Origin: Proteiniphilum sp.
GTDB taxonomy: Bacteria > Bacteroidota > Bacteroidia > Bacteroidales > Dysgonomonadaceae
Assembly: GCA_031284475.1 (NCBI GenBank)
Contig: JAISZV010000212.1
Span: forward strand, 1-14,796
Length of the DNA stretch: 14,796 bases
Reading direction: 5' to 3'
This document shows positions 1 to 6,316 of the stretch, in pieces. Position 1 is the stretch's first letter. Each line of letters opens with the position of its first letter. A program made the translations under genes and the position numbers. The notes beneath the pieces were generated by a model. The model saw only the letters and a program-made list of their open reading frames with translations. It ran no database searches and had not been told where the DNA came from.

Positions 1-128
1 TAAATCCAAAAAGAATATCCATTCAGCCGGTTATTTTTGTCATGAAGGTAAGTTAATTTCCATTCAACTTTTTTGTTGACCTTTGAAAATCTCCGTAGCC
101 CTCTGTGGTTTTCCGTGAATTTTTTTCT

Positions 129-136
129 TACTTTTG
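129..136 (+). promoter_or_regulatory. -7 box of the ABM lipoprotein gene promoter
   Basis: TACTTTTG matches the Bacteroidetes -7 consensus TAnnTTTG exactly. It lies 27 bases before the ATG at 164. The -33 region (about 107-112, GGTTTT) fits the consensus only weakly. Transcription would start near 142-145, so the in-frame TTG at 134 falls inside the promoter and cannot be the real start. Confidence 0.55.
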
Positions 137-163
137 TCCCGGTATAATTTAAAACAGGTAACA

Positions 164-571
164 ATGAAAAAAGTTGAGTTTATTTTATTCGCTTTGGCGC
201 TGACAGGACTATTGTCGTGCGGAGGTAAAAAATGTGAAGAAAATTCACAATGTGCAGCAAAAACTCCGGTAGAAACAAAACAACCGGAAAAAGAGAAGAA
301 AGTAGTTGTAGCGCGGCTTGTTGTAAAAGAAGGGCAAGAAAAAGCGTTCATAGAAATTGCCGCAAAATTGGTCAATGCAACCCGGGAAGAAACGGGCAAT
401 CTTTATTATTCGGTGTATCAATCGCCTTTAAAGGGAACGGAATTTCTTTTTTATGAAGAATATAAAGACGAAGCCGCATTCAAAGAACATAGTTCATCGG
501 AACATTTCGCCGCTTTTGCGGAAGCAATCAAAGACTTAACGGCGGGCGATTTAATCGTTGACGAATTTTAA
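164..571 (+). CDS. ABM-domain lipoprotein (putative quinol monooxygenase-like)
   Basis: This encodes a 135-residue protein with a lipoprotein signal peptide. There is a charged start (MKK), a hydrophobic stretch at residues 6-16 and a lipobox LLSC with the lipidated Cys at 19. A short Lys/Glu-rich linker (about 20-47) contains two further cysteines (24 and 31). Residues about 48-135 have the pattern of the antibiotic biosynthesis monooxygenase (ABM/YgiN-like) dimeric alpha+beta barrel: a leading strand VVVARLVV, the stretch EETGNLYYSVYQS, then FYEEYKDEAAFKEH and SEHFAAF, with the conserved histidine in the EH element. Family members oxidise quinols or other small aromatics or degrade haem, but many are uncharacterised, so the substrate is unknown. 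The start at 164 is chosen because upstream in-frame starts overlap the promoter and would spoil the signal peptide. The gene appears monocistronic. Lipidation of an ABM protein is unusual because most relatives lack an export signal. Confidence 0.8.
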   Translation: MKKVEFILFALALTGLLSCGGKKCEENSQCAAKTPVETKQPEKEKKVVVARLVVKEGQEKAFIEIAAKLVNATREETGNLYYSVYQSPLKGTEFLFYEEYKDEAAFKEHSSSEHFAAFAEAIKDLTAGDLIVDEF

Positions 572-783
572 TTGATTTAATGATGAGCCAATGTGAACGC
601 GCCGGCGTTAATGTGACTGTACTAATGTTCCAATGGTTGATTCAATGATTCAAATAATTATCAATTGTCAATTGCTAAGGGTTTTGCCCGTTTGTCTTTT
701 TATTATTGGTGTTATTGTCTTTTTGTTCCGGCATTATTAGGGCAACTGCACCAAAATTTTCTTGCAATTTTTTTTGAATAAGC
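572..783. other. AT-rich intergenic stretch with short direct repeats
   Basis: No gene is seen. It contains a small GC hairpin (AACGC 596-600 and GCGTT 605-609, loop GCCG) with no T tract after it. The direct repeat AATGTGA occurs at 590-596 and 610-616. Low-complexity words follow (two copies each of GATTCAA and CAATTG, about 640-675). A weak GGG/CCC hairpin near 678-690, before T-rich sequence, might end the ABM transcript, but the stem is too short to call a terminator. Confidence 0.4.
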
Positions 784-980
784 AAACCTTATTTCCACCT
801 TATTAAAAAAAACAATACAAAACAACCCCAGTAGCAGAGAACGTAATGCACATAAATTAACCTCATTACCTTATTAAGACAATGAAATCTTAATAAGGTA
901 ATAAGGTTAATGAAGATGTGTTATCAAATTCAGCTACTAAGGTTGTTTTGTTATTAAAATAAGGTGTAAATAAGGTTTTT
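784..980. repeat. Long imperfect palindrome, MITE-like or large hairpin
   Basis: The two halves of this stretch are reverse complements over nearly its whole length, centred at about 883/884. The innermost arms (856-879 and 888-911) match at 23 of 24 positions around an 8-base loop. Outer blocks also match: AAACCTTATTT at 784-794 pairs with AAATAAGGTTT at 968-978, CACCTTATT with AATAAGGTG, and an AAAACAACC-agtagc block (819-835) with a gctac-GGTTGTTTT block (about 933-949). Between these blocks the pairing is patchy. ACCTTATT occurs three times in the left arm and its complement three times in the right. No ORF lies inside and no target-site duplication is obvious. It could be a degenerate MITE, a transcribed hairpin or a protein-binding palindrome. 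Confidence 0.7.
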
Positions 981-1011
981 ATAATTCATAATTCATAAAT
1001 TTTTATTCGTC

Positions 1012-1043
1012 TGTGTGTAAATAAAATTTTTCATGTATCTTTG
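1012..1043 (+). promoter_or_regulatory. Promoter of the thiamine riboswitch operon
   Basis: The -7 box TATCTTTG at 1036-1043 matches TAnnTTTG. A TGTG at 1012-1015, 20 bases upstream, could serve as a weak -33 element. Transcription would begin around 1049-1052, just before the conserved aptamer core, which is the position expected for a riboswitch-led transcript. Confidence 0.5.
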
Positions 1044-1052
1044 CTCCCTCAT

Positions 1053-1132
1053 TCAACAGGGGGTGCCCAAATAACGGGCTGAGATCATACCCAAATCACC
1101 TGATCCGGGTAATGCCGGCGTAGGGAAAACAG
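1053..1132 (+). ncRNA. TPP riboswitch (THI element)
   Basis: The conserved THI-element core is directly readable: GGGGTGCCC (1060-1067 region), then GGGCTGAGAT (1077-1085), ACCC, ACCTGATC (about 1098-1105), CGGGTAATGCCGGCGTAGGG and the closing GGGAA (near 1123-1127). These are the pyrimidine-sensor helix (CTGAGA) and the pyrophosphate-sensor helix (ACCTGATC...GCGTAGGG) of the TPP aptamer. It lies in the leader of a receptor-PnuT-TPK operon, so it should repress thiamine uptake when TPP is plentiful. Confidence 0.95.
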
Positions 1133-1135
1133 ATT

Positions 1136-1154
1136 CCACACTCTTGTGGTTTTT
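1136..1154 (+). terminator. Possible riboswitch expression-platform terminator
   Basis: Directly after the aptamer, CCACA (1136-1140) pairs with TGTGG (1145-1149) around the loop CTCT, followed at once by TTTTT. A longer T tract (1167-1174) lies further on. The stem is only five pairs, so it is weaker than a typical intrinsic terminator. It is placed where TPP-dependent attenuation would occur. Translational control at the leader ORF is an alternative. Confidence 0.4.
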
Positions 1155-1202
1155 CCGGTATACATCTTTTTTTTAATCCCCTTTTTTATTCACTAACCCA
1201 CG

Positions 1203-1250
1203 ATGAACAAGGCAAATAGCTTTGTTCGTCCTAAAATTTTATGTAAATGA
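1203..1250 (+). CDS. Putative 15-codon leader ORF overlapping the receptor start
   Basis: An ATG at 1203 opens a 15-residue frame (begins MNKANSF, ends ILCK) whose TGA at 1248-1250 overlaps the receptor ATG at 1247-1249 in the arrangement ATGA. It lies between the TPP riboswitch platform and the first structural gene. It could couple translation to the receptor, since no clear Shine-Dalgarno site precedes 1247. An ORF this short could also arise by chance. It has no codon run suggesting amino-acid attenuation. Confidence 0.3.
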   Translation: MNKANSFVRPKILCK

Positions 1251-3493
1251 AAAAGGTTTTTATGACTTTTGCGGGGTTGCTCACGGCGACCGGCTTTCAT
1301 CTGGCGGCGCAACAACATGCGCAGACAGACAGTTTAAAACAAATCCAACTCGAAGAAGTGGTTGTTTCCGCTACGCGGGCAGGCAGTAACACGCCGGTAA
1401 CGCACAGTAACATACCGCAGAGCGCCATCTCCGAACGAAATTCGGGACAAGACGTCCCTTATATTTTGTTGCTCGAACCCTCGGTTATTGTTACATCCGA
1501 CGCAGGAACGGGAATCGGGTACACCGGCTTCCGCGTACGCGGAACTGACGCTAACCGTATAAATATCACCGTAAACGGCATACCGCTGAACGATTCGGAA
1601 TCGCATGGCACATTCTTCGTCAACATGCCGGATTTTGCCTCTTCACTTTCCTCCATTCAGGTACAGCGAGGCGTGGGAACATCAACTAACGGCGCTGCCG
1701 CATTCGGAGCAAGCGTAAACATGCAAACCGAAAATATGAGCCGTACGCCTTACGCCGAAGTCACTTCTTCATACGGTTCGTTCAATACCAACCGCAATAC
1801 ATTGAAGGCGGGAACAGGCCTCATCGGGAATCGCGTCGCCATAGACGGGCGTTACTCAACCATTGCTTCCGGCGGATATATAGACAGAGCGTCGGTAAAC
1901 ATGCATTCCTATTACCTCTCCTGTGCATATCCGGGCGAAAATACCGTTCTTAAATTCATCACTTTCGGAGGAAAAGAAAAAACATACCAGGCTTGGAACG
2001 GCGTTGACTTGGATCAGGTACGGCTCGATCCGCTGAACTACTCACGCAGTTACAACGACCTGGGACGGTATACCGGCGACGACGGCAATGTGCAGTTCTA
2101 CAACAACCAAACCGATAATTATACCCAAACGCATTATCAACTGCATGTTATGCGCCGGTTCTCCCCGTCCCTGTACATCAATGCGGCGTTACATTATACA
2201 ACGGGAAAGGGTTATTACGAAGAATACCGGACGGACAGGAACTATGCCGAGTACCTGCTCGCCCCTGCCGTGGAAGCCGGCGTAGAACGGAAAACAACGG
2301 ATCTCATCCGCCGGAAATGGCTCGATAACGATTTTTACGGATCCACACTTGCCCTGAACTACACTCAAAACCGTTTCGGGCTGATCTTCGGCGGCAGCGC
2401 AAACCGTTACGACGGCGGTCACTTCGGTAATGTATTATGGGTGCGCCATCCGAACAATTTCGATCCCGATAAGGAGTGGTACCGCAGCGCCAGTGAAAAA
2501 ACGGACGCTAACGTTTATCTGAAACTGAGTGTGGAGGCGGCGCGCAATCTTCTTGTCTATGCCGATGCGCAATACCGCTACATTGAGTACAACATGCAGG
2601 GCTGTGACGACAAATATGATGAAACGGCGAATGCCATGCGCGATATTACCCAAAGGCATACGTTTTCGTTCTTTAATCCCAAAATAGGAACAACTTACAG
2701 GCTGAACAACCACAACCGCATCTATGCCTCTTTTTCCGTGGCCAACCGCGAACCGAACCGGAACAACTATACCGATGCGGGGCCGCGCGAGCAACCCACT
2801 AATGAACGGTTGTACGATACCGAATTAGGTTACCGTTACCAATCGCCGGGAGTAAGTTTCGGCGCTAACTTTTATTACATGAAATACGATAATCAACTGA
2901 TCCTTACCGGAAAAATCAGTGAAATAGGAGAAATGCTCACATCTAATATTCCCGACAGCTACCGTATGGGGATCGAACTTACCGGGGCCGTGCAAATAAG
3001 CCGGCTATTGCGTTGGAACGGCAACATTACATTCAGCCAAAATAAAATAAAGAATTTTGTTGAGCAGGATATTGATGTATACGACGACGGCTGGAACTGG
3101 GTTGAGTCACGATCCAACGAAATAGGCTCCACGAATATCGCCTACTCGCCCGGTATTGTCGCCAACAGCGTTCTTTCGTTTTCATACCACAGCTTTGAAA
3201 CGGCATTGCACAGCAATTATGTGGGACGACAGTACCTCGATAATACATCGAGCAAGGAGCGTAGTATCGACGCTTATTTCGTGAATAACCTGCGGGCAAG
3301 CTACACGCTTAAAGCGCCTCATGTTGAATCGGTGGAACTGGGCGTATGGGTAAACAATCTCTTTAATGTGGAATACGAAACCAACGGCTATAATTGGTAC
3401 AGCTATTACCTGGACGGGAAACGGGTAAACGAAAAACGTTACTTTCCCCAGGCAGGGGCCAACGCATTGGCAAGTATCACGGTGAGATTCTGA
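1247..3493 (+). CDS. TonB-dependent outer-membrane receptor, thiamine uptake (OMthi-like)
   Basis: This 748-residue protein begins with a Sec signal peptide (MKKVFM start, hydrophobic core, likely cleavage after HLAA at about residue 21). A TonB-box-like segment follows (LEEVVVSATRAG, about 35-46). The plug domain covers roughly 50-165 and includes FRVRGTDANRINITVNGIPL, NMPDF and IQVQRGVG. The rest is a beta-barrel rich in aromatic and Asn residues that ends in ITVRF with a terminal Phe, the usual barrel-assembly signal. There is no STN or carboxypeptidase-like N-terminal extension, unlike SusC proteins. It sits behind a TPP riboswitch and ahead of pnuT and thiamine pyrophosphokinase, the arrangement described for thiamine acquisition in Bacteroides. 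It should therefore import thiamine (or a close precursor) across the outer membrane using TonB energy. Substrate assignment rests on context rather than binding residues. Confidence 0.88.
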   Translation: MKKVFMTFAGLLTATGFHLAAQQHAQTDSLKQIQLEEVVVSATRAGSNTPVTHSNIPQSAISERNSGQDVPYILLLEPSVIVTSDAGTGIGYTGFRVRGTDANRINITVNGIPLNDSESHGTFFVNMPDFASSLSSIQVQRGVGTSTNGAAAFGASVNMQTENMSRTPYAEVTSSYGSFNTNRNTLKAGTGLIGNRVAIDGRYSTIASGGYIDRASVNMHSYYLSCAYPGENTVLKFITFGGKEKTYQAWNGVDLDQVRLDPLNYSRSYNDLGRYTGDDGNVQFYNNQTDNYTQTHYQLHVMRRFSPSLYINAALHYTTGKGYYEEYRTDRNYAEYLLAPAVEAGVERKTTDLIRRKWLDNDFYGSTLALNYTQNRFGLIFGGSANRYDGGHFGNVLWVRHPNNFDPDKEWYRSASEKTDANVYLKLSVEAARNLLVYADAQYRYIEYNMQGCDDKYDETANAMRDITQRHTFSFFNPKIGTTYRLNNHNRIYASFSVANREPNRNNYTDAGPREQPTNERLYDTELGYRYQSPGVSFGANFYYMKYDNQLILTGKISEIGEMLTSNIPDSYRMGIELTGAVQISRLLRWNGNITFSQNKIKNFVEQDIDVYDDGWNWVESRSNEIGSTNIAYSPGIVANSVLSFSYHSFETALHSNYVGRQYLDNTSSKERSIDAYFVNNLRASYTLKAPHVESVELGVWVNNLFNVEYETNGYNWYSYYLDGKRVNEKRYFPQAGANALASITVRF

Positions 3494-3533
3494 AATATTA
3501 TATACGCCAAACGGTTCTTCCCTATAAAAGGTT

Positions 3534-3541
3534 TATCTTTA
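3534..3541 (+). promoter_or_regulatory. Possible weak internal promoter before pnuT
   Basis: TATCTTTA differs from the -7 consensus TAnnTTTG at its last base and lies 14 bases before the pnuT ATG. It overlaps the short palindrome ATAAA-AGG-TTTAT (3524-3536). No -33 element is evident. pnuT is probably read mainly from the riboswitch promoter. Confidence 0.2.
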
Positions 3542-3555
3542 CACAAAAACAAACA

Positions 3556-4122
3556 ATGCAGGCCATTGAAATTATCGGCGCCGTTATCGGGCTACTCTAT
3601 TTGTCTCTGGAATACAAGGCCAACAAATGGTTGTGGCCCGTGGGCGTACTGATGCCCATTGTCTATGTATGGATCTTCTTCCGGAGTAAATTCTATGCCG
3701 ACATGGGTATCAACGTCTACTATTTCTTCGCCGGTATCTACGGTTGGATGCAATGGACGAAACGCCAATCGGAGGATTCGGATATGCCTATCAGTCACGC
3801 GCCGCGGCGTTATATCCTGCCGCTTTCGGTGATAGGCGCAGCTCTTTTTGCGGTGATGGCGTTTATCCTGATCCGCTTCACCGATAGCCCCGTACCCTAC
3901 TGGGACAGCTTTACCACGGCTTTGAGTATTCTCGCCATGTGGATGCTTACCCATAAATATATGGAACAATGGTGGTTCTGGTTTTTCGTGAACATTGTTT
4001 CCTGCGGGCTTTATGTATGGAAAGGGCTTTACCCTACCTCCATCCTTTTCGCTATTTACTCGGTGATTTCGGTGTTCGGCTATTTCAAATGGAAACGCAT
4101 GATGACAACATATTATGAATAG
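3556..4122 (+). CDS. pnuT: PnuT-type thiamine transporter (PnuC family)
   Basis: This encodes a 188-residue inner-membrane protein of the PnuC family. Hydrophobic segments lie at about residues 4-18, 26-42, 52-66, 86-107, 116-131, 138-155 and 159-177, consistent with the seven-helix fold. Family features include ANKWLWPVG near residue 22, the WxxW motif (W64-MQ-W67) and the stretch QWWFWFFVNIVSCGLYVWKG at 138-157 with an aromatic cage and the conserved Asn146. PnuC proteins carry nicotinamide riboside. The TPP-riboswitch context marks this copy as PnuT, a facilitator for thiamine that is then trapped by phosphorylation. The start at 3556 gives a protein of normal family size; longer in-frame starts run into the receptor gene. 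It follows that gene by 62 bases and overlaps the next gene by 8. Confidence 0.9.
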   Translation: MQAIEIIGAVIGLLYLSLEYKANKWLWPVGVLMPIVYVWIFFRSKFYADMGINVYYFFAGIYGWMQWTKRQSEDSDMPISHAPRRYILPLSVIGAALFAVMAFILIRFTDSPVPYWDSFTTALSILAMWMLTHKYMEQWWFWFFVNIVSCGLYVWKGLYPTSILFAIYSVISVFGYFKWKRMMTTYYE

Positions 4123-4735
4123 AAACAAGGCGGCGGTAATTATTGCCAACGGGCAGTTTCCGAAACATCCTATACCCCTGTCCTATATCAGGGAGGCGGA
4201 ATATATAGTCTGTTGCGACGGGGCTGCCGACGGCTTTATAACCGGCGGGGGCATACCAAACGCCATTGTGGGCGATTGCGATTCCATCTCGCAAGAGAAC
4301 AGGGTTCGTTTTTCAGGCATTCTCCACCCCGACCCGGATCAGGAAATAAATGATCTCACGAAATCGGTGCGGTTTTGCGTAGAAAACGGAAGAAAAGAGA
4401 TTGTGATTGTGGGAGGAACCGGGAAGCGGGAAGACCACACTCTCGGAAATATATCGCTACTGGCGGAATATGAAAAGATGGCAAAGGTTGTCATGGTCAC
4501 CGATTGGGGCGTTTTTACCCCTATTCGCTCAGCTGCGGAATTTAAAAGTTACAGGGGAGAACAAGTTTCCATTTTCGCCATCGACCCCAAAGCGCTTACC
4601 ACTCACAACCTGAAATATCCGATAGACGGAAGGATATTGACAAACTGGTGGCAGGGATCGTTGAATGAATCATTAGGAGACTCTTTCAGCATCGACCCGA
4701 AGGGAAGAGTGATTGTCTTTCAGGTTTTCAGATAA
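4115..4735 (+). CDS. Thiamine pyrophosphokinase
   Basis: This 206-residue enzyme transfers pyrophosphate from ATP to thiamine, giving TPP. The N-terminal catalytic domain has the characteristic motifs: CCDGAADG (33-40), GDCDS (53-57, the family GDxDS metal and substrate site), DQEINDLTK (75-83, equivalent to the usual DQxxTDxxK) and IVGGTGKREDHTLGNISLL (98-116). The C-terminal beta domain carries LKYPI and GSLNESLGD, the thiamine-binding side. Its ATG overlaps the last codons of pnuT by 8 bases, so the two are probably translationally coupled, which matches import followed by metabolic trapping. Its product is the ligand of the riboswitch at the head of the operon. In Bacteroidetes this gene is often labelled tnr3 or thiN. 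Confidence 0.92.
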   Translation: MNRNKAAVIIANGQFPKHPIPLSYIREAEYIVCCDGAADGFITGGGIPNAIVGDCDSISQENRVRFSGILHPDPDQEINDLTKSVRFCVENGRKEIVIVGGTGKREDHTLGNISLLAEYEKMAKVVMVTDWGVFTPIRSAAEFKSYRGEQVSIFAIDPKALTTHNLKYPIDGRILTNWWQGSLNESLGDSFSIDPKGRVIVFQVFR

Positions 4736-4799
4736 TTCTCGCTATACTATATTTCTCATTTGTCATCCGTCCTCCGGTAACATTGGTCGTTTTGTACTA

Positions 4800-5522
4800 T
4801 CACCCCATTTCACGCAAGACTTCCAGCGATCTCAGCGGCGGGAAGTTACAGACATGCAACCGGTAATAACCCAGCAACCGGTCTATGATCTCATTGCGGT
4901 TATTCCGCGATAGTTTGAAAAGATGCATATTGCCGTAGTTTATGCGGTAGAGGTCGCGCAGGTAGACACTCTCTCTCCGGTTCAAGTAATAGGGATGTAA
5001 TGGCTCCTTCAGTACAAACTCGCCATTTTGCAGGTCAAAGAAAGAATGTTCTCCGATAAATTCCGTATTGGGATAGATTCCCAGAAAACGGGTTAATCCC
5101 ATCATAAGCGCCAGATGAAAGTTCGCCAATCCTTTTTCGGCGGCTTCCAGCGTTTCCACCGAATTTTTCAGGTAATCGAACGTCGATTCATTGTTATCCG
5201 ATTCACGAAGCACACACGACAAAAATTCAGAAATGAAAAAAGCAAGCGACACTTTTGTCATATCGGTGCATAATTCGTATAAGGGAAATTGCCTTTCCGC
5301 CTCTTTCAACCTGTGCACATCACGTAGCGGTATATGCTCTACTTCCAGATACAGCACCGACAATGGGAAAAAAAGCGAGTTCCGTATTTTCGATTTCTTT
5401 CCGCGCGACGTGGGCAACAGGTATGAGGCCCTGCCAAAATCACGCGTAAAAAGATGCGTGATAGAGTATGCGTCGCTGTAGGAAGTTGTGCCGAGTACTA
5501 TCCCTTCTGTTTTGTGAAGCAT
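4800..5522 (-). CDS. recO: DNA repair protein RecO
   Basis: This 240-residue protein of the RecO family acts with RecR to load RecA onto single-stranded DNA coated with SSB in the RecF pathway. The N-terminal OB-fold (residues about 1-80) begins with the family pattern MLHKTEGIVLGTTSYSDAYS and continues with LFTRDFGRASYLLPTSRGKKS. The helical C-terminal part includes ISEFLSCVLRE and FHLALMMGLTRFLGIYPN, typical of Bacteroidetes RecO. The length matches relatives, and no zinc-binding cysteine cluster is visible. It is convergent with the thiamine operon (64-base gap, no clear terminator). It follows rplS on the same strand, but with an rplS terminator and its own -7 box in between. Confidence 0.93.
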   Translation of the reverse strand: MLHKTEGIVLGTTSYSDAYSITHLFTRDFGRASYLLPTSRGKKSKIRNSLFFPLSVLYLEVEHIPLRDVHRLKEAERQFPLYELCTDMTKVSLAFFISEFLSCVLRESDNNESTFDYLKNSVETLEAAEKGLANFHLALMMGLTRFLGIYPNTEFIGEHSFFDLQNGEFVLKEPLHPYYLNRRESVYLRDLYRINYGNMHLFKLSRNNRNEIIDRLLGYYRLHVCNFPPLRSLEVLREMG

Positions 5523-5553
5523 ATTACTGTTTTACCGATAAGGTGTATTACCG

Positions 5554-5561
5554 CAAAAGTA
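5554..5561 (-). promoter_or_regulatory. -7 box of the recO promoter
   Basis: On the minus strand this reads TACTTTTG, an exact TAnnTTTG match 31 bases upstream of the recO ATG. A TTG about 23 bases further upstream could be the -33 element, though the spacing is a little long. With the rplS terminator just upstream, this suggests independent transcription of recO. Confidence 0.45.
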
Positions 5562-5593
5562 GGCAAATCCGCTGAAATTCTTCGCAACAGGGC

Positions 5594-5621
5594 AAAAAAA
5601 AGCCCCGAAAAATCCGGAGCT
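5594..5621 (-). terminator. Intrinsic terminator of rplS
   Basis: On the minus strand AGCTCCG (5621-5615) pairs with CGGGGCT (5607-5601), seven pairs including one G-U, around a T-rich loop, and is followed by a run of eight T. It lies 28 bases after the rplS stop codon and has the form of a strong Rho-independent terminator. Confidence 0.85.
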
Positions 5622-5648
5622 TGCATATCGGTCTCGCCATGCGGTACA

Positions 5649-5999
5649 TCAATATACTTTCTTCTTGATGCGGGCCGCTTTTCCACGCAATTTGCGCAGG
5701 TAATACAATTTTGCCCTGCGTACTTTTCCTTCGCTGTTCAGCGTAATATTCTCAATGAAAGGAGAGTTCATCGGGAAAATACGTTCCACGCCGATATTAT
5801 CGGACATCTTTCTTACGGTAAATCGTTTAGCGTCTCCGTGGCCGGCGATCTTGATCACTACGCCGCGATACTGCTGTATACGCTCTTTATTTCCCTCCGC
5901 AATCCGGTAAGCGACTGTAACCGTGTCGCCGCTTTTAAATTTGGGAAATTCTTTTTTTTCTCTTGCGAAAGCTTCTTCCGCGATCTTTATTAAATCCAT
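5649..5999 (-). CDS. rplS: Large-subunit ribosomal protein L19
   Basis: This 116-residue ribosomal protein L19 sits at the 30S-50S interface. The family sequence is plain throughout: [11 protein letters not shown] at the start, [28 protein letters not shown], the stretch [17 protein letters not shown] and [21 protein letters not shown] at the basic C-terminus. The ATG at 5999 is chosen over a TTG nine bases upstream because Bacteroides L19 proteins begin [11 protein letters not shown]. It is transcribed alone, with a promoter box at 6084-6091 and a terminator at 5594-5621. The leader of about 80 nt contains two small hairpins. Confidence 0.97.
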   Translation of the reverse strand: MDLIKIAEEAFAREKKEFPKFKSGDTVTVAYRIAEGNKERIQQYRGVVIKIAGHGDAKRFTVRKMSDNIGVERIFPMNSPFIENITLNSEGKVRRAKLYYLRKLRGKAARIKKKVY

Positions 6000-6076
6000 C
6001 TTTATCAAGCTTTATGTTAATAATTAACCCTTTTGAGCGCAATATAACGGCCTGTTGCCGACAGAGATTACGCAAA
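6000..6076 (-). promoter_or_regulatory. Structured 5' leader of rplS (possible)
   Basis: The region between the presumed start site and the rplS ATG contains, on the minus strand, the hairpin CGGC-AACAG-GCCG and, nearer the gene, GTTAA-TTA-TTAAC (6016-6028 region). Ribosomal protein leaders, including L19 leaders in some bacteria, can bind their product. I cannot match this one to a known leader structure, so autoregulation is only a possibility. Confidence 0.2.
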
Positions 6077-6083
6077 GCGGATG

Positions 6084-6091
6084 CAAAGGTA
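6084..6091 (-). promoter_or_regulatory. -7 box of the rplS promoter
   Basis: The minus-strand sequence TACCTTTG is an exact match to TAnnTTTG, with TTTTG about 24 bases upstream as a possible -33 element. It predicts a 5' leader of about 80 nt for rplS. Confidence 0.55.
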
Positions 6092-6150
6092 GAAAACTTT
6101 CTTTAATCTGCCGCACAAAACATAATTTAATGTTATTTTTTATCTGCGCC

Positions 6151-6181
6151 TTGACGCACAAGGTAAAAAAATGTATTTTTG
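6151..6181 (+). promoter_or_regulatory. Promoter of the nucleotidase / GH3 / aroB operon
   Basis: This is the best housekeeping-type promoter in the window. TTG at 6151-6153 is separated by 20 bases from the -7 box TATTTTTG at 6174-6181 (exact TAnnTTTG). The predicted start near 6188 leaves a leader of about 130 nt before the ATG at 6317. It diverges from the rplS promoter. Confidence 0.65.
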
Positions 6182-6316
6182 ACCTGTTTTATGCAACGGT
6201 TGCCCGCCTTTTGTTTGTAAGTAACTTCAACCGAATGGAGCGCTTATATAATAAACAGGTCGGGATCAAACAGTTGCCTGCTAAAAATTACGAAATATCT
6301 TAATATTATATACAAC

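Noticed and set aside
134..163. Upstream TTG start extending the ABM lipoprotein by ten residues
   Set aside because: The TTG lies inside the -7 promoter box and the extension would displace the signal peptide; the ATG at 164 fits.
596..609. GC hairpin as a terminator for the ABM gene
   Set aside because: A stem of only five pairs with no T tract.
784..980. CRISPR or tandem repeat reading of the repeated ACCTTATT words
   Set aside because: The copies are inverted about one centre with irregular spacing, so this is a palindrome rather than an array.
3394..3555. Longer in-frame start for pnuT
   Set aside because: The extra 54 codons are the receptor gene read in another frame and have no transporter features; 188 residues is the family length.
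3592..4149. 185-codon minus-strand ORF opposite pnuT
   Set aside because: It is a shadow of a membrane-protein gene, rich in His and Arg, with no motif.
5454..5993. 179-codon plus-strand ORF opposite recO and rplS
   Set aside because: It is antisense to two well-supported conserved genes and reads through the rplS terminator; its composition is that of a reverse-strand shadow.
6055..6303. 82-residue ORF in the rplS / nucleotidase gap
   Set aside because: It spans the divergent promoter boxes and has no recognisable domain or plausible start signal. Its last 22 codons, from the ATG at 6235, lie in the operon leader but look like chance.
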